Positions 51,897 through 61,147 are shown, counted from the first letter of the stretch. The stretch: DNA of 64,000 nt from Anaerolineales bacterium (GCA_015075185.1 JABTUW010000005.1:62001-126000); one strand, 5' to 3'. The notes: a model not told the origin generated them from the sequence alone. Translations and numbers: made by a program.

Positions 51897-53603
51897 CTAA
51901 AATTTAGGCTGTTTGACGGCTTGAACCGGGTCGGCCCCGCGCAGAAAATCAAAATCACAGCCAAGAGGGGCTTGTTGCACATGCTCAAGGTAGAGTTGGC
52001 CATATCCCCTCTTGAAAGCCAAGGGAGGTTTCTGCCAGGCCAACCGGCGCTTTTCTAATTCGGCCTCGCTGACATGCAAGTGGAGTTTCCGCGCCGCCAG
52101 GTCCAACTCAATCTCATCGCCATCTTGAACCAGGGCCAGCGGCCCGCCAACGGCGCTCTCAGGCGCAACGTGCAGCACAATCGTGCCGAAGGCGGTGCCG
52201 CTCATCCGGGCGTCAGAAATACGCACCATATCGCGCACACCTTGTTTCAGCAGTTTAGCCGGAATGGGAAAATTGCCCACTTCCGGCATCCCCGGTCCAC
52301 CCACTGGCCCCACGTTTTGTAACACCAGGATATGATTTTCAGTAATCTCAAGGTCAGGATGATTGAGGCGGGCTTGCAGGTCGGCCATATTGCGAAACAC
52401 GACCGCCTGGCCTCGATGCTGGCATAATCGGGGCGTGGCCGCAGCATGTTTAATCACCGCCCCCTCAGGAGCCAGATTACCCCGCAGGATCGCCAGGCCG
52501 CCTTCGGCCTGAAGCGGTTCCCCCAAAGGACGGATGACTTCGTGATTATGCCAGGAGGCGTTCCTTACATTTTCGGCCAGGGAAGACCCGGTCACGGTCA
52601 GGGCTTCGCCATGCAGGAGGGGTAATAGTTGCCTCAGCACCGCCGGAATGCCGCCCGCATAAAACAAATCTTCCATTTGATAGCGACCGATGGGCCGCAA
52701 GTTGACCAATAAGGGGGTCCGCCGGCTGATCTCATCAAAGAGACCCAGCGGCAGATCTATCCCCAGCCGTCCGGCGATAGCCGGCAGGTGAACCACAGCA
52801 TTGGTGCTGCCTCCCAGGGCGCACAACAGGGTGATGGCGTTTTCAAAGGCCGGCCGGGTCATAATCTGCGAGGGACATACGCCTGCGCGGGCCAGGGCCA
52901 CTACCCGCCGCCCCGACGCCTCGGCCAGACGCAGCCGGCGAGCATCGGGGGCGGGAATTGCACCGTTGCCCGGCAAAGCCATGCCCAGGGCTTCGGTGAG
53001 CGCATTCATGGTCGAGGCTGTGCCCATGACCATGCAGTGACCACTGCTGCGGACAATCCCATCTTCTATTTCCCGGTAGGTCGTTTCGTCCAGCGTTCCC
53101 GCCTGATACTCGGCGGTAAGGCGGCGACAATCGGTGCAAGCGCCCAGGATTTGGCCTTGATAGTGGCCGTCCAACATGGGGCCGCCGCTGACCACGATGG
53201 CCGGTACGTCGGCGCTGGCTGCTCCCATCAAGGCGGCGGGGACGGTCTTATCACAGCCGACCAGCAGCACCACGCCGTCCAGCGGCTGCGCCCGGATCAT
53301 CTCTTCGGTGTCCATCGCCGCCAGGTTGCGATACAGCATGGAGGTGGGGTGGATAAAAATATCGTTCAGGGAGATGGTGGGAAATTCCAGGGGAAAGCCG
53401 CCCGCCTGCCACACCCCCCGCTTGACCGCCTCGGCCAATTCCCGGAAATGGCGATGGCAGTTGTTCAACTCGCTGAAGGTGTTGCAGATGCCAATCACCG
53501 GCCGGCTGAGGTCCAGGTCATCGAAACCCATAGATTTGAAAAAGGCGCGGTGGGTAAAGCCGGCCACCCCGCTTTCGTTGAAAAAAGTTTGGCTGCGATT
53601 CAT
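51897..53603 (-). CDS. IlvD/Edd-family dehydratase, sugar-acid (arabinonate/xylonate-type)
   Basis: 568 residues. Probable Fe-S ligands are C49 (NNCHRHF), C117 (VGCDKT) and C190 (SGHCMVMGTASTM). The N-terminal GVAGFTHRAFFKSMGFDD and the SMLYRNLAAMDTEEMIRAQP block are more like pentonate dehydratases (L-arabinonate, D-xylonate) than like IlvD. The predicted reaction is dehydration of an aldonic acid to a 2-keto-3-deoxy acid. It follows an SDR dehydrogenase by 24 bp, which would supply the aldonate or lactone: the first steps of a non-phosphorylative pentose route. Aldonolactonase and the later enzymes are not seen here. Confidence 0.87.
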   Translation of the reverse strand: MNRSQTFFNESGVAGFTHRAFFKSMGFDDLDLSRPVIGICNTFSELNNCHRHFRELAEAVKRGVWQAGGFPLEFPTISLNDIFIHPTSMLYRNLAAMDTEEMIRAQPLDGVVLLVGCDKTVPAALMGAASADVPAIVVSGGPMLDGHYQGQILGACTDCRRLTAEYQAGTLDETTYREIEDGIVRSSGHCMVMGTASTMNALTEALGMALPGNGAIPAPDARRLRLAEASGRRVVALARAGVCPSQIMTRPAFENAITLLCALGGSTNAVVHLPAIAGRLGIDLPLGLFDEISRRTPLLVNLRPIGRYQMEDLFYAGGIPAVLRQLLPLLHGEALTVTGSSLAENVRNASWHNHEVIRPLGEPLQAEGGLAILRGNLAPEGAVIKHAAATPRLCQHRGQAVVFRNMADLQARLNHPDLEITENHILVLQNVGPVGGPGMPEVGNFPIPAKLLKQGVRDMVRISDARMSGTAFGTIVLHVAPESAVGGPLALVQDGDEIELDLAARKLHLHVSEAELEKRRLAWQKPPLAFKRGYGQLYLEHVQQAPLGCDFDFLRGADPVQAVKQPKF

Positions 53604-53627
53604 CTAATTATCCGAGATTAAAGATGT

Positions 53628-54395
53628 CTAAGCCATCGCAAACCCGGCATCGACCACCAACGTTTGCCGCGTGATGGGTCTGGAGGCATCTGAAGCCAGG
53701 AAAAGGTAAGAGGGAGCCAGGTCTTCGGGCGTAAGATACATGGGTAGAATTTGCTGTTCCTTAAAAAGTTTAGCCTGAATCTCCGGCGTGACCATTTCCC
53801 GGAGTTGGCGTTCGGTCATCACCCAGCCGGGAGCCAGGGCATTCACCCGAATGAAATGTTGGCCCACTTCACGAGCCAGCGATCTCACCATCCCGATAAT
53901 TGCCGCTTTGGTGGCATTATAAGCGGTGAGGTTTGGAAAAGCGATCCAGAATTGATGCGAGGTGGTCATGATGATACTGCCGCCGCCGGCCTTAATCATC
54001 CCGGGAATAAGTTCACGGCAGGTAATGAAGTAGTGCCTCACGTTAAGTTTGAAGAGATCATCCCACTGGGTCTCGCTCATTTCTACCAAATTGTAGCGGG
54101 GATCATAGCCGGCATTGTTAATCAAGACGTTGACTGTGCCCAGCTCTTGCTGCACTTGCTTGAGCACGGCTACCAGGTGCTCGGTCTCGGTCAAGTCAAC
54201 CTGGTAAAAATGAACATCCCCCCCCTCAGCCCGGCATTTTTCTAACAAAGCCTGCGCGCTAGCGGCATCTTTATCCAAAATGGTGACGCGCGAACCTTGT
54301 CTGGCAAAAGCCGGGGTAACACCCCCACCAATCCCCCCCGCGCCACCGGTAATCAAAACATGCTTGCCTTTGAGATCGTCATAGATCACACTCAT
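53628..54395 (-). CDS. SDR-family NAD(P)-dependent dehydrogenase
   Basis: 255 residues. Cofactor motif VLITGGAGGIGGGV (TGxxxGxG), NNAG motif NVLINNAGYD, catalytic Ser in IIMTTSHQFW and YxxxK in AYNATKAAIIG; C-terminal VNALAPGWVMT as in classical SDRs. Asp in TILDKDAAS after beta-2 suggests NAD preference. With the neighbouring dehydratase it probably oxidises a pentose or other sugar. It is upstream in the same operon. The promoter should lie in 54396-54470. Confidence 0.85.
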   Translation of the reverse strand: MSVIYDDLKGKHVLITGGAGGIGGGVTPAFARQGSRVTILDKDAASAQALLEKCRAEGGDVHFYQVDLTETEHLVAVLKQVQQELGTVNVLINNAGYDPRYNLVEMSETQWDDLFKLNVRHYFITCRELIPGMIKAGGGSIIMTTSHQFWIAFPNLTAYNATKAAIIGMVRSLAREVGQHFIRVNALAPGWVMTERQLREMVTPEIQAKLFKEQQILPMYLTPEDLAPSYLFLASDASRPITRQTLVVDAGFAMA

Positions 54396-54688
54396 CTTTA
54401 ATTTCCTCTTAAAGGGGTTTTGTCATTGGTTTTGACCAGGTCGTGCGACCTGATCAGGTGTTGAGAGGTGGTTTATCTTAGCCCAAAAGCGTGCTCCGGT
54501 CAAGAATGCGCTTTTTTTCCTGATTTCTTTGCCCTGATTCGGTCCTGGTACAGCAAGCGCACCTATAAAAGAAGGTGTCGAGCCACTGCTTTTTCAAGTC
54601 AGTCCTCCGACACTTTCGGCCATTACTTGATTGGCCGTGACCCAGCCAGCTGGCAGACCCACATCCCTCACTAAGCGAGGATATATTT

Positions 54689-55033
54689 GTGACCAAAATC
54701 AATCCCGCTGGGACGGCGCTGATCTATAGCACCTATATCGGCGGCAGTGATGACGAAGGAGGCTTGGGCATCGCCCTCGACAGCAATGACCGGGCTTACG
54801 TGACGGGCTACACTCGCAGCTACAACTTTCCTGAAGGTCACGGCGGGCAGGAATTGACTGCACAGGGTAACTTTGGCAGCGGCTACCTCGACGGGGCCGA
54901 GGATGCTTTTGTTCTCCGGTTAAATGCCGACGGGAGCGGGCTGGAATACTGCGACTACCTGGGCGGCTGGTCTAACGAGCGCGGCCAGGACATTGCCGTG
55001 GATGCCGGAGGTGATCTCGATGGCGATGGGCTT
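54689..55033 (+). pseudogene. Fragment of an SBBP-repeat beta-propeller gene
   Basis: Reads VTKINPAGTALIYSTYIGGS, then GIALDSNDRAYVTGYTRS and VLRLNADGSGLEYCDYLGGW: about two SBBP repeats. Such proteins usually have many repeats and a signal peptide; both ends are missing. The frame stays open beyond 55033, but its sequence is no longer family-like. 54396-54688 upstream has no other gene that I can support. Confidence 0.6.
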
Positions 55034-55209
55034 GATCAACCTGGCCGAATTCCAGGCGTCCCATTGCGCCTGGCCCTTTTTTATTCAAAAATTAGCCCAT
55101 CTAGGTTAAGTTCAGAGCTGGCAAAGATACCTCTTTTGCTAGTTACAATTCCCCCAGATTGGTATAGGTCATATGCCAGAAAAATGGTAGTCTATAGAGG
55201 GCCATATAT

Positions 55210-55224
55210 CTTACAGAGTGTCAG
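55210..55224. promoter_or_regulatory. Candidate BlaI-type operator upstream of the Csp-like gene
   Basis: CTTACAGAGTGTCAG resembles the perfect dyad at 61430-61444 (CTTACA-N3-TGT-AG). It lies 112 bp upstream of the Csp-like start. Confidence 0.35.
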
Positions 55225-55335
55225 AGAAGACAATCATTTGAGCAATGATTCATTGTAGGGGAAGAGTTGATGGAGAAATCTCCTCTCTCCCGTAACCTTT
55301 AAAACCATTGTAGCAGTTAACCATAGGAGGTAAAA

Positions 55336-55767
55336 ATGCACCATATGCAACAAATGTTAAAAACCCACCCTCATCAGAGTCAAGTGGATATGCAAGCCTT
55401 AATGCACTGTATCCAGGAGTGTTTCGACTGCGCTCAAAGTTGTAACGCTTGCGCTGATGCCTGTCTCGGTGAAAAAAATGTCCAAATGCTCATTCGCTGC
55501 ATCCGGCTGAACCTGGACTGCGCCGATGTTTGTGAGGCTACCGGGCGTTTGCTCTCGCGCCAAACCGCAGCCGATTGGAGTCTGTTACGCAGCCAGCTTC
55601 AAGCTTGTGCGTTGGCTTGTCAGGTCTGCGGTGCTGAGTGTGAGCGGCACGCCGGGCATCACGAGCATTGCCGCGTCTGTGCTGAGTCATGCCGGCGTTG
55701 CGAACAAGCCTGCAACCAATTGCTCAGTGCTATTCCCCAGGGTGTAGCCCAGCAGGTAGCGAGGTAA
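55336..55767 (+). CDS. Four-helix-bundle Cys-rich copper-storage-type protein (Csp/DUF326)
   Basis: 143 residues; AGGAGG precedes the ATG. Cys residues line each helix in CxxC/CxxxC spacing (ECFDCAQSCNACADAC, CIRLNLDCADVCEATG, LQACALACQVCGAECERH, CRVCAESCRRCEQACNQ), 19 in all, and the N-terminus has several His and Met. Csp proteins bind many Cu(I) ions in the bundle core. No signal peptide, so it is cytosolic (Csp3-like). Its position before BlaI/M56 and upstream of CopB supports a copper role. Confidence 0.87.
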   Translation: MHHMQQMLKTHPHQSQVDMQALMHCIQECFDCAQSCNACADACLGEKNVQMLIRCIRLNLDCADVCEATGRLLSRQTAADWSLLRSQLQACALACQVCGAECERHAGHHEHCRVCAESCRRCEQACNQLLSAIPQGVAQQVAR

Positions 55768-55943
55768 TCAGGATACGGCAAGCCGGGTAGTCGCAGTTGG
55801 CTGCCCATTGACACTATAATCGCTTGATTGTGTTCTCAATGCTTGGCAGCCATTATTCTTCCCGTCGATTTATCCCCTGGCTATTCCCTTAATACGCCTT
55901 CCAGGCCACCTCATCTGGCTGGGAGCAACTTGGCCCCTTAAAA

Positions 55944-55984
55944 CCTTAAAACTGGGTGAGGACGGGTCTCACCCAGTTTTAAGG
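55944..55984. terminator. Strong hairpin between Csp-like and BlaI genes
   Basis: Perfect 17-bp stem (55944-55960 / 55968-55984), loop GACGGGT. AT-rich ends flank a GGGTGAG core, so it could terminate the Csp transcript. There is no long T-run, and regulation of the BlaI leader is also possible. The rest of 55768-55943 shows nothing. Confidence 0.5.
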
Positions 55985-55990
55985 CAAGAT

Positions 55991-56018
55991 TTGACAAAGT
56001 GTGATCAGATCTTATCCT
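55991..56018 (+). promoter_or_regulatory. Promoter of blaI-like gene with overlapping ACA-N3-TGT core
   Basis: Perfect TTGACA, 16-bp spacer, TATCCT. The -35 box is part of TTGACAAAGTGTGAT, which has the ACA-N3-TGT core seen at 55210 and 61430, allowing autoregulation. Confidence 0.55.
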
Positions 56019-56051
56019 ACATAGGCAGAGTTATATTTAGAAAGGATACCC

Positions 56052-56483
56052 ATGTCCCAAGAGGTCACCATCCACTCTTTTAAGTTGGGCGAAAAGGGGC
56101 TAGCCCAGATTTTTGGCGAACTGGAAGCCAAATTAATGGAAGCGGTTTGGGCCTTGGATGAGCCAAAGGTGCAGGATGTTATTGATTATTTGGGCGGCGG
56201 TCTTAATTACAAAACGACGATGACCGTGTTAAACCGCTTGGCCGAAAAGGGGATTTTGAACCGCCGGAAAGAAGGCCGGAGCTTTGTCTACCAGGCGATT
56301 GTACCTCGCAATGAACTGCTGGCCAGAGTATTTGACCAGATGGTGCGAGGAATGTTTGGAGGTGACTTTCGCCATATCGCTTTAACCCAGATGATCGAGA
56401 CGGCGGAGGCCATTGATCCACAACTCCTTGAGAGTATGATTCAACTGATCCAGCAGCGGAAAGCCAATGAACCAAAGGTATAA
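56052..56483 (+). CDS. BlaI/MecI/CopY-family transcriptional repressor
   Basis: 143 residues. Residues about 15-85 are a winged helix: ELEAKLMEAVWALDEPKVQD, then NYKTTMTVLNRLAEKGILNR and a RRKEGRSFVYQAIV wing. The C-terminal half is a helical dimerisation domain with no CopY-type CxC metal motif, so regulation probably occurs by proteolysis through the M56 protein rather than by direct metal binding. It overlaps the M56 start by 17 bp. Likely target sites are given at 55210, 55991 and 61430. Confidence 0.9.
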   Translation: MSQEVTIHSFKLGEKGLAQIFGELEAKLMEAVWALDEPKVQDVIDYLGGGLNYKTTMTVLNRLAEKGILNRRKEGRSFVYQAIVPRNELLARVFDQMVRGMFGGDFRHIALTQMIETAEAIDPQLLESMIQLIQQRKANEPKV

Positions 56484-57399
56484 CTCGCTCAATCTCTACT
56501 TTTGGCTCCTCATTGCGGTCAGCTTCGGCCTTGTGAGCGTGGGCCTGGCCCTGAGTTGGATGTATGGCCACACCTGGGTTCAGGTTCTGGGGCACATCTG
56601 CCGAGTCAACTTCCAACACCTGAAAGAGCATTTGCCGGTGGCCACCCAACTGATTATTCCAACTATCCTGTTAATCGTGATTATCCGAGGTGGGATGAGC
56701 CTGGTCCGGCAACTGCGGACAACGGGGCAACTAATCCGGCTCTTTCTGCCCCTCCGCGAATCACTTCCGGTTCGAGTAGAGGTTCTACTGGCGGCTCATG
56801 GACTGAAAAGTGAGGACATTGTATTTTTGAACCTACCCATCGCTCACGCCTTTTGCCTGGGCTTCTGGCAGCCCCGCATCTGGCTAACCACCGGTTTGGT
56901 CAACCTGCTCAGTAACGAGGAGTTGGACGCTGTTCTGGCTCACGAGGCGTACCATTGTCGCCAGCGTGATCCTCTTCGCCTGCTGCTGGTTCGGACCTTC
57001 AAAGCTGCCTTTTTCTTCTTACCCCTGGTTGGCGATTTCGCTCAAGCGGCTGAGTTACAGCAGGAGGTAGGGGCAGACCAGGCCGCTATTGCTTACCTGG
57101 GCGATGACTTGCCGCTTCTATGCACGATTCAGAAGTTGCTCAAAATTGACTCTGCTGAAAGGTGGCCCACCGCCCCTTATAGTCCCTTCAACGTGACTGA
57201 AGCTCGTCTCCGCCGGCTTATTTACCCATCCCAACCCTTTTGCTGGCAAATATACCTCCCCAGTGGGCTGATTAGTTTAGGAAGTATGATCATTTTAGGC
57301 ATAATTGTCCTGCTGTCGGTTCAGCCGGGGTTGGCTCAAACGAGCCATTGTCCTTATGAACACGTTGCTCTTTTCCATACCGATGCTTACGCATCATAG
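56467..57399 (+). CDS. M56-family (BlaR1-like) membrane zinc metallopeptidase
   Basis: 310 residues. Two N-terminal helices (FWLLIAVSFGLVSVGLALSW and a second near 55-75), then a cytosolic peptidase domain with HExxH-type motif AVLAHEAYHCRQRDPLRLLL (HEAYH) and a downstream Glu in ELQQEVGADQAAI. A last helix near 275-298 is followed by a short tail with Cys and His (HCPYEHVALFH). There is no penicillin-binding sensor as in BlaR1; the short His/Cys tail might instead sense metal. It overlaps the repressor gene, so the pair should work as protease and substrate. Confidence 0.87.
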   Translation: MNQRYNSLNLYFWLLIAVSFGLVSVGLALSWMYGHTWVQVLGHICRVNFQHLKEHLPVATQLIIPTILLIVIIRGGMSLVRQLRTTGQLIRLFLPLRESLPVRVEVLLAAHGLKSEDIVFLNLPIAHAFCLGFWQPRIWLTTGLVNLLSNEELDAVLAHEAYHCRQRDPLRLLLVRTFKAAFFFLPLVGDFAQAAELQQEVGADQAAIAYLGDDLPLLCTIQKLLKIDSAERWPTAPYSPFNVTEARLRRLIYPSQPFCWQIYLPSGLISLGSMIILGIIVLLSVQPGLAQTSHCPYEHVALFHTDAYAS

Positions 57400-57541
57400 T
57401 GTTCGGATGAAGCAGAGGTTCAAGGAATAGTGGGGGTAGGCAGGATAGCAATATCTAACGGCAGGTCGGGTACGGTAAGTTCGGTGAAACTCAAGGTTTG
57501 GAGATCAACGATTGTCACTACCATCGAACGATGGCAGACCC

Positions 57542-58369
57542 TTAGCTTTTTAAAAATTTCTCCGGCGCCCTCAAGAACTCATCCTGGCAGCCTTGAGCGC
57601 AAAAATAAAAGACACGCCCGGCATAGGTCGTATGCGCCGGGGCGTTCTCCCTGTCCACCGACATTCCACAGACCGGGTCAAGGGCCATTTCCACCATATT
57701 CTTGAATTGCCCATCTTCTAACCACAGCACCCGGTCGGCAATATCTTTAATCCGCTGGTCGTGGCTGACGATGACCACACTCCGATTTTCCTCCTTGGCA
57801 ATCCGTCGTAAAAGGCGCATCGTCTCATAACCGTGGTGGCTGTCCAGGTTGGCCGTGGGTTCGTCAGCCAGGATCAAATCGGGCTGATTAACCAGGGCAC
57901 GGGCAATCGCCACCCGCTGCTTTTCTCCTCCCGACAGCTTTTCAGGCAGGAAATTCAGCCGGTGGGCCAAGCCCAATTGCTCCAGCAACTGGCTGGCTCG
58001 CTGCCGGGCATGGGAAGGGGAAAGGCCGGCCAGTTGAGCAACGATGGCGACGTTATCCAGGGTTGAAAGGGCCGACAACAAGTTGAAGTCTTGAAAGATA
58101 AAGCCAATTCGTCGCAGCCGTACCTCCGGCAGCCGCCGCTCGTCCAGCACGCTGATCTCATCCGGGCCAAGCCGGATGCGCCCGGATGATGGTTTTAGCA
58201 ATCCGCCGAGCATGGAGAGTAGGGTCGTCTTGCCACTCCCCGATGGCCCCATAATCAGGACCACTTCGCCGGCAACGACGCTCAGGGAAATGTCACTTAC
58301 CGCGGTCACTTCGGTACTCCCACTGCCAAAGTGGCGAGTGACGTTTTGAACAAGCATTCGCGGTTCCAT
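57542..58369 (-). CDS. LolD/MacB-type ABC ATPase with C-terminal YHS metal-binding domain
   Basis: 275 residues. Walker A GPSGSGKTTLLSMLGG, signature LSGGEKQRVAIARALV, Walker B LILADEPTANLDS, H-loop VIVSHDQRIKD. After residue about 228 a YHS domain follows: DPVCGMSVDRENAPAHTTYA and GRVFYFCAQGCQDEFLRAPE, with the usual CGM and FCxxxC. YHS domains accompany copper and heavy-metal transporters. It follows two FtsX permeases with one-base spacing, so the three form one exporter. The fusion suggests that metal binding regulates or feeds the exporter. Confidence 0.92.
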   Translation of the reverse strand: MEPRMLVQNVTRHFGSGSTEVTAVSDISLSVVAGEVVLIMGPSGSGKTTLLSMLGGLLKPSSGRIRLGPDEISVLDERRLPEVRLRRIGFIFQDFNLLSALSTLDNVAIVAQLAGLSPSHARQRASQLLEQLGLAHRLNFLPEKLSGGEKQRVAIARALVNQPDLILADEPTANLDSHHGYETMRLLRRIAKEENRSVVIVSHDQRIKDIADRVLWLEDGQFKNMVEMALDPVCGMSVDRENAPAHTTYAGRVFYFCAQGCQDEFLRAPEKFLKS

Positions 58370-58370
58370 A

Positions 58371-59480
58371 TTACAATCCTCTAAATACCTGAGCTGGATC
58401 GAGCCGGGCTATTTTCCACGCCGGGGCTAGAGCCGCCGCTACCCCAATGAGCAGCGAAGCCAGCCCAACACGGGTGATGGCCGCCGGGGTTAGCAAAAAG
58501 CTAATCCCGGAATTAATTCGGGGCAAAACCAGGCCCATCAGCCAGACCAGGGTGATGGCGATGCTCAGGCCCAGCGCCAGGCTCAAAAATGCTTGCATCA
58601 CTACCACCCTATAAAGATGCCAATTCTTAGCCCCCATCGCTTTGAGCACGCCATACTCCTGCCGTTTGCGCAGGGTGCTGGTGTAAAGCGTTAGCGCGGT
58701 CACGGCCAGGCCGATGAGCAGACCGGAAAGGTTCATGATGTTGAGCAGCTCAACGCCCATATCCGTCACCAGTTGTCGCTCCTCACGAGCGAATTCGACG
58801 CGGGCGAGCGCGGTGACATCCGGGTTGCGGGCGGTGATGGCGGCCGCGATCGGGCCGGGGGCATAGCCGGGTTTGACTTTGAGCAGAGCGTAGCTAATGG
58901 CCTCCTGGCCGCGCAATTCCTGAAAATCTTTGAGGTGAATAAAGGTCACACTGTTGGTGATATTGGTCAACCCCTCGGTCAGGCCGGCAATGGTAAAGGT
59001 CTCTCCCAACAGTTCGACTTCATCGCCCTGGCCAAGCCCCTGGCTGCGGGCCACTGTTTCGTCAATGATCGCCTCGTCGCGCTGCAACTTGGCCGTTCCG
59101 GCGATTACCCGAGGCGGTCCACCCAAAGCCTCAGCCGGATCAAAGCCGATAATATAAGAGAGGATGTCCGCCTGACCCGCTTTCACCACCCCGGTGGTAT
59201 ACAGAATGGGACTGGCGCTGGCTATGCCGTCGGCGTGCGAGGCCAAGCGCATGTCGCGCAGGGTGATGGCTGAGGTCGCCATATGCATATTTTTCACCCC
59301 TTCCTGGGCCACGAAAATATCCGCCCCAACCTGGTCAATGTAGACGACCAGCTTTTCGGCAGCGCCGGCCAGCAGCGCATCCAGGGCCAGCATCAGCAGC
59401 AGGGCCAGGGCTACCCCGCCCACGCCCAGGCTAAATTGGGTCCGGCTTTGCGAAAGATTTCGCCAGGCTAAGTGCAACAT
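58371..59480 (-). CDS. FtsX-family ABC permease, subunit 2
   Basis: 369 residues. Helix 1 near 16-38 (FSLGVGGVALALLLMLALDA), a periplasmic domain of about 200 residues (MacB-like), three C-terminal helices. The cytoplasmic loop STLRKRQEYGVLKAMGAKNW is the FtsX coupling motif. Located between permease 1 and the ATPase-YHS gene. Homologous in layout to the DevC/MacB class. The TonB/MFP partner usual for DevBC systems is not present. Confidence 0.88.
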   Translation of the reverse strand: MLHLAWRNLSQSRTQFSLGVGGVALALLLMLALDALLAGAAEKLVVYIDQVGADIFVAQEGVKNMHMATSAITLRDMRLASHADGIASASPILYTTGVVKAGQADILSYIIGFDPAEALGGPPRVIAGTAKLQRDEAIIDETVARSQGLGQGDEVELLGETFTIAGLTEGLTNITNSVTFIHLKDFQELRGQEAISYALLKVKPGYAPGPIAAAITARNPDVTALARVEFAREERQLVTDMGVELLNIMNLSGLLIGLAVTALTLYTSTLRKRQEYGVLKAMGAKNWHLYRVVVMQAFLSLALGLSIAITLVWLMGLVLPRINSGISFLLTPAAITRVGLASLLIGVAAALAPAWKIARLDPAQVFRGL

Positions 59481-59491
59481 TAAGTCGTCGC

Positions 59492-60598
59492 CTACTTTCT
59501 GAACACCCGTGCCGGGTCCAGACTGGCCATGTAGCGAGCCGGGAGGACCGCCGCCAGCAGCCCCATGAGCAGCCCCACGAGGACGGTCAGCCCGATGGAA
59601 CCGGGTTGGAGGATCACCAGGAATTTTGGAAAGATGCTCATCACGCCCTGGGCCACCACCCAGGCCAGGCCAATACCCACCATGATGCCGAACAGGGATG
59701 TCACCAAACCCTGCTGAATGACCAGGCCGTACAGGTGGCGATTTTTCGCGCCGACAGCCTTGAGCACCCCATACTCGCGCATCCGCTCGACGTTGGCAGT
59801 GTAGATAATCATACCCAAAATAGCCGTGCCAACGGCGAAGGCAATGGTCGTCATCACTCTCAGAGGGATAGCAAAAACCCTCACCATCAAGTTAATATCA
59901 TTCTGTTTAATGACAGCCGCCGGCAAGATTTCGACGTCACGCAGCCGACGGCGCAGGCGGGCCTCGACGGCGACCGGGTCGGCCCCCGGCTCAAGGCGAA
60001 GCAGCAAAAAACTGGTCATGCCAGGGTTCAGGAAGAGTCGTTCCGCGCTCCTTTTTTCCAGAAACATGAAGCTGGCCATCCAGGACGTTGTCCCCTCGCT
60101 CAACCCGACCACGGTAAAATCTTTATCCAGAATCTCCAGCGTATCGCCTAACTTGAGGCCGTGGGTGTCGGCCATCACCCCATCTAAAACCACCTCGCCA
60201 TCGTCGGTGGGGAGACGGCCGGCCTGAAGCGCCCAAGGGCCGCCGCCAAGTTCAGGGTCATAGCCCACCAGGTAAGTGACCACTTTCTTATCGTGAATAT
60301 CTAGCGTCACAAACTGGGAGACAATCGGAATGATGCGAGCAATCCCCGGCACGCCCTGGGCCAAGTCCACAGCACCGGCCGGCAGCAGCGAGGTGGCGCC
60401 CAGCATTTTGGTGATGTCCTCCCCGGCCACCACCAAATCGGTGGGGGTATGATCCAGGTAAGCATTGACCTGTTGGAAGATGCCGGCCTGAAAGGCGTTG
60501 AGAAAGACAATTAGCATCATGGCCAGAGCCACGCCGCCGATGCTGAGAGCCAGCCGAAATTTTTGTTGCAACAGATTGCGCAAAGCAAGGTAAGTCAT
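59492..60598 (-). CDS. FtsX-family ABC permease, subunit 1
   Basis: 368 residues, same layout as subunit 2: helix 1 (LALSIGGVALAMMLIVFLNA), an outer domain, three C-terminal helices, and the VERMREYGVLKAVGAKNRHL coupling loop. About 30% similar in look to its partner, so probably an old duplication; the two would form a heterodimer with the YHS ATPase. First gene of this minus-strand unit. Its upstream region contains a 44-bp perfect palindrome 138 bp before the start. Confidence 0.88.
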   Translation of the reverse strand: MTYLALRNLLQQKFRLALSIGGVALAMMLIVFLNAFQAGIFQQVNAYLDHTPTDLVVAGEDITKMLGATSLLPAGAVDLAQGVPGIARIIPIVSQFVTLDIHDKKVVTYLVGYDPELGGGPWALQAGRLPTDDGEVVLDGVMADTHGLKLGDTLEILDKDFTVVGLSEGTTSWMASFMFLEKRSAERLFLNPGMTSFLLLRLEPGADPVAVEARLRRRLRDVEILPAAVIKQNDINLMVRVFAIPLRVMTTIAFAVGTAILGMIIYTANVERMREYGVLKAVGAKNRHLYGLVIQQGLVTSLFGIMVGIGLAWVVAQGVMSIFPKFLVILQPGSIGLTVLVGLLMGLLAAVLPARYMASLDPARVFRK

Positions 60599-60735
60599 CA
60601 GTTTATCTACGTCCTAATGCTCACAGCTCCCGGTAATCCACTAACTCAATGTCCGCTACATCGTTCTTCTCACCTGGTTAAGTTCTGTGACCAGGCTCGA
60701 TATAAGCATATCATACCCGGCCATTCGCTAACAGC

Positions 60736-60779
60736 GCAGAATTACCTGTTTTCTCCGGGGAGAAAACAGGTAATTCTGC
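60736..60779. repeat. 44-bp perfect inverted repeat
   Basis: 21-bp arms GCAGAATTACCTGTTTTCTCC and complement, 2-nt GG centre. It lies in the 309-bp gap between the SHOCT gene stop and the ABC permease start, both on the minus strand. No T-run, so operator or mobile palindrome is as likely as terminator. The rest of the gap shows nothing. Confidence 0.65.
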
Positions 60780-60907
60780 CTGTTCAGGTTAGCGCCAGCC
60801 AGCCTTGGCGGACAGTTTTACGGGGTGGTCATCTAGCAGAAAAACATCAGGTGGATTGCCGGCCCGGGTTGGATCGCCGCCTGGGTGACTTTGGGCAGGT
60901 CCAGAAC

Positions 60908-61147
60908 TTATTGCCGGATCGTTTGCAGCATTTCTTGGTACTGTTCGGTGGTTAGCTCACCCTGGGCATACCGCCTTTTGAGAATTTCCTGGGCGGAAGG
61001 CTGTACTTCATGGTCATCCCTACGCCGTGCGTCCGTCGAGGGGAACAGCACCTTGATTAACCAGATTGCCAGAGCAATCAATCCTCCCCAGAAAACGAAC
61101 ATCCAGACCGGGCCAAAAATGCCCATGCCCCAACCATAGTCCATCAT
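60908..61147 (-). CDS. Small SHOCT-domain membrane protein
   Basis: 79 residues: one membrane helix (WMFVFWGGLIALAIWLIKVL) after an aromatic, Gly/Met-rich start, then a C-terminal SHOCT domain (EILKRRYAQGELTTEQYQEM). Such short TM-SHOCT proteins often accompany heavy-metal resistance genes. A good SD (AAGGAGG) precedes the start. It is divergent from the CopB gene. Confidence 0.87.
   Translation of the reverse strand: MMDYGWGMGIFGPVWMFVFWGGLIALAIWLIKVLFPSTDARRRDDHEVQPSAQEILKRRYAQGELTTEQYQEMLQTIRQ

Noticed and set aside
54468..54674. 68-codon plus-strand frame before the SBBP fragment
   Set aside because: Low-complexity Cys/Arg/Ser composition and no ribosome site; probably non-coding.
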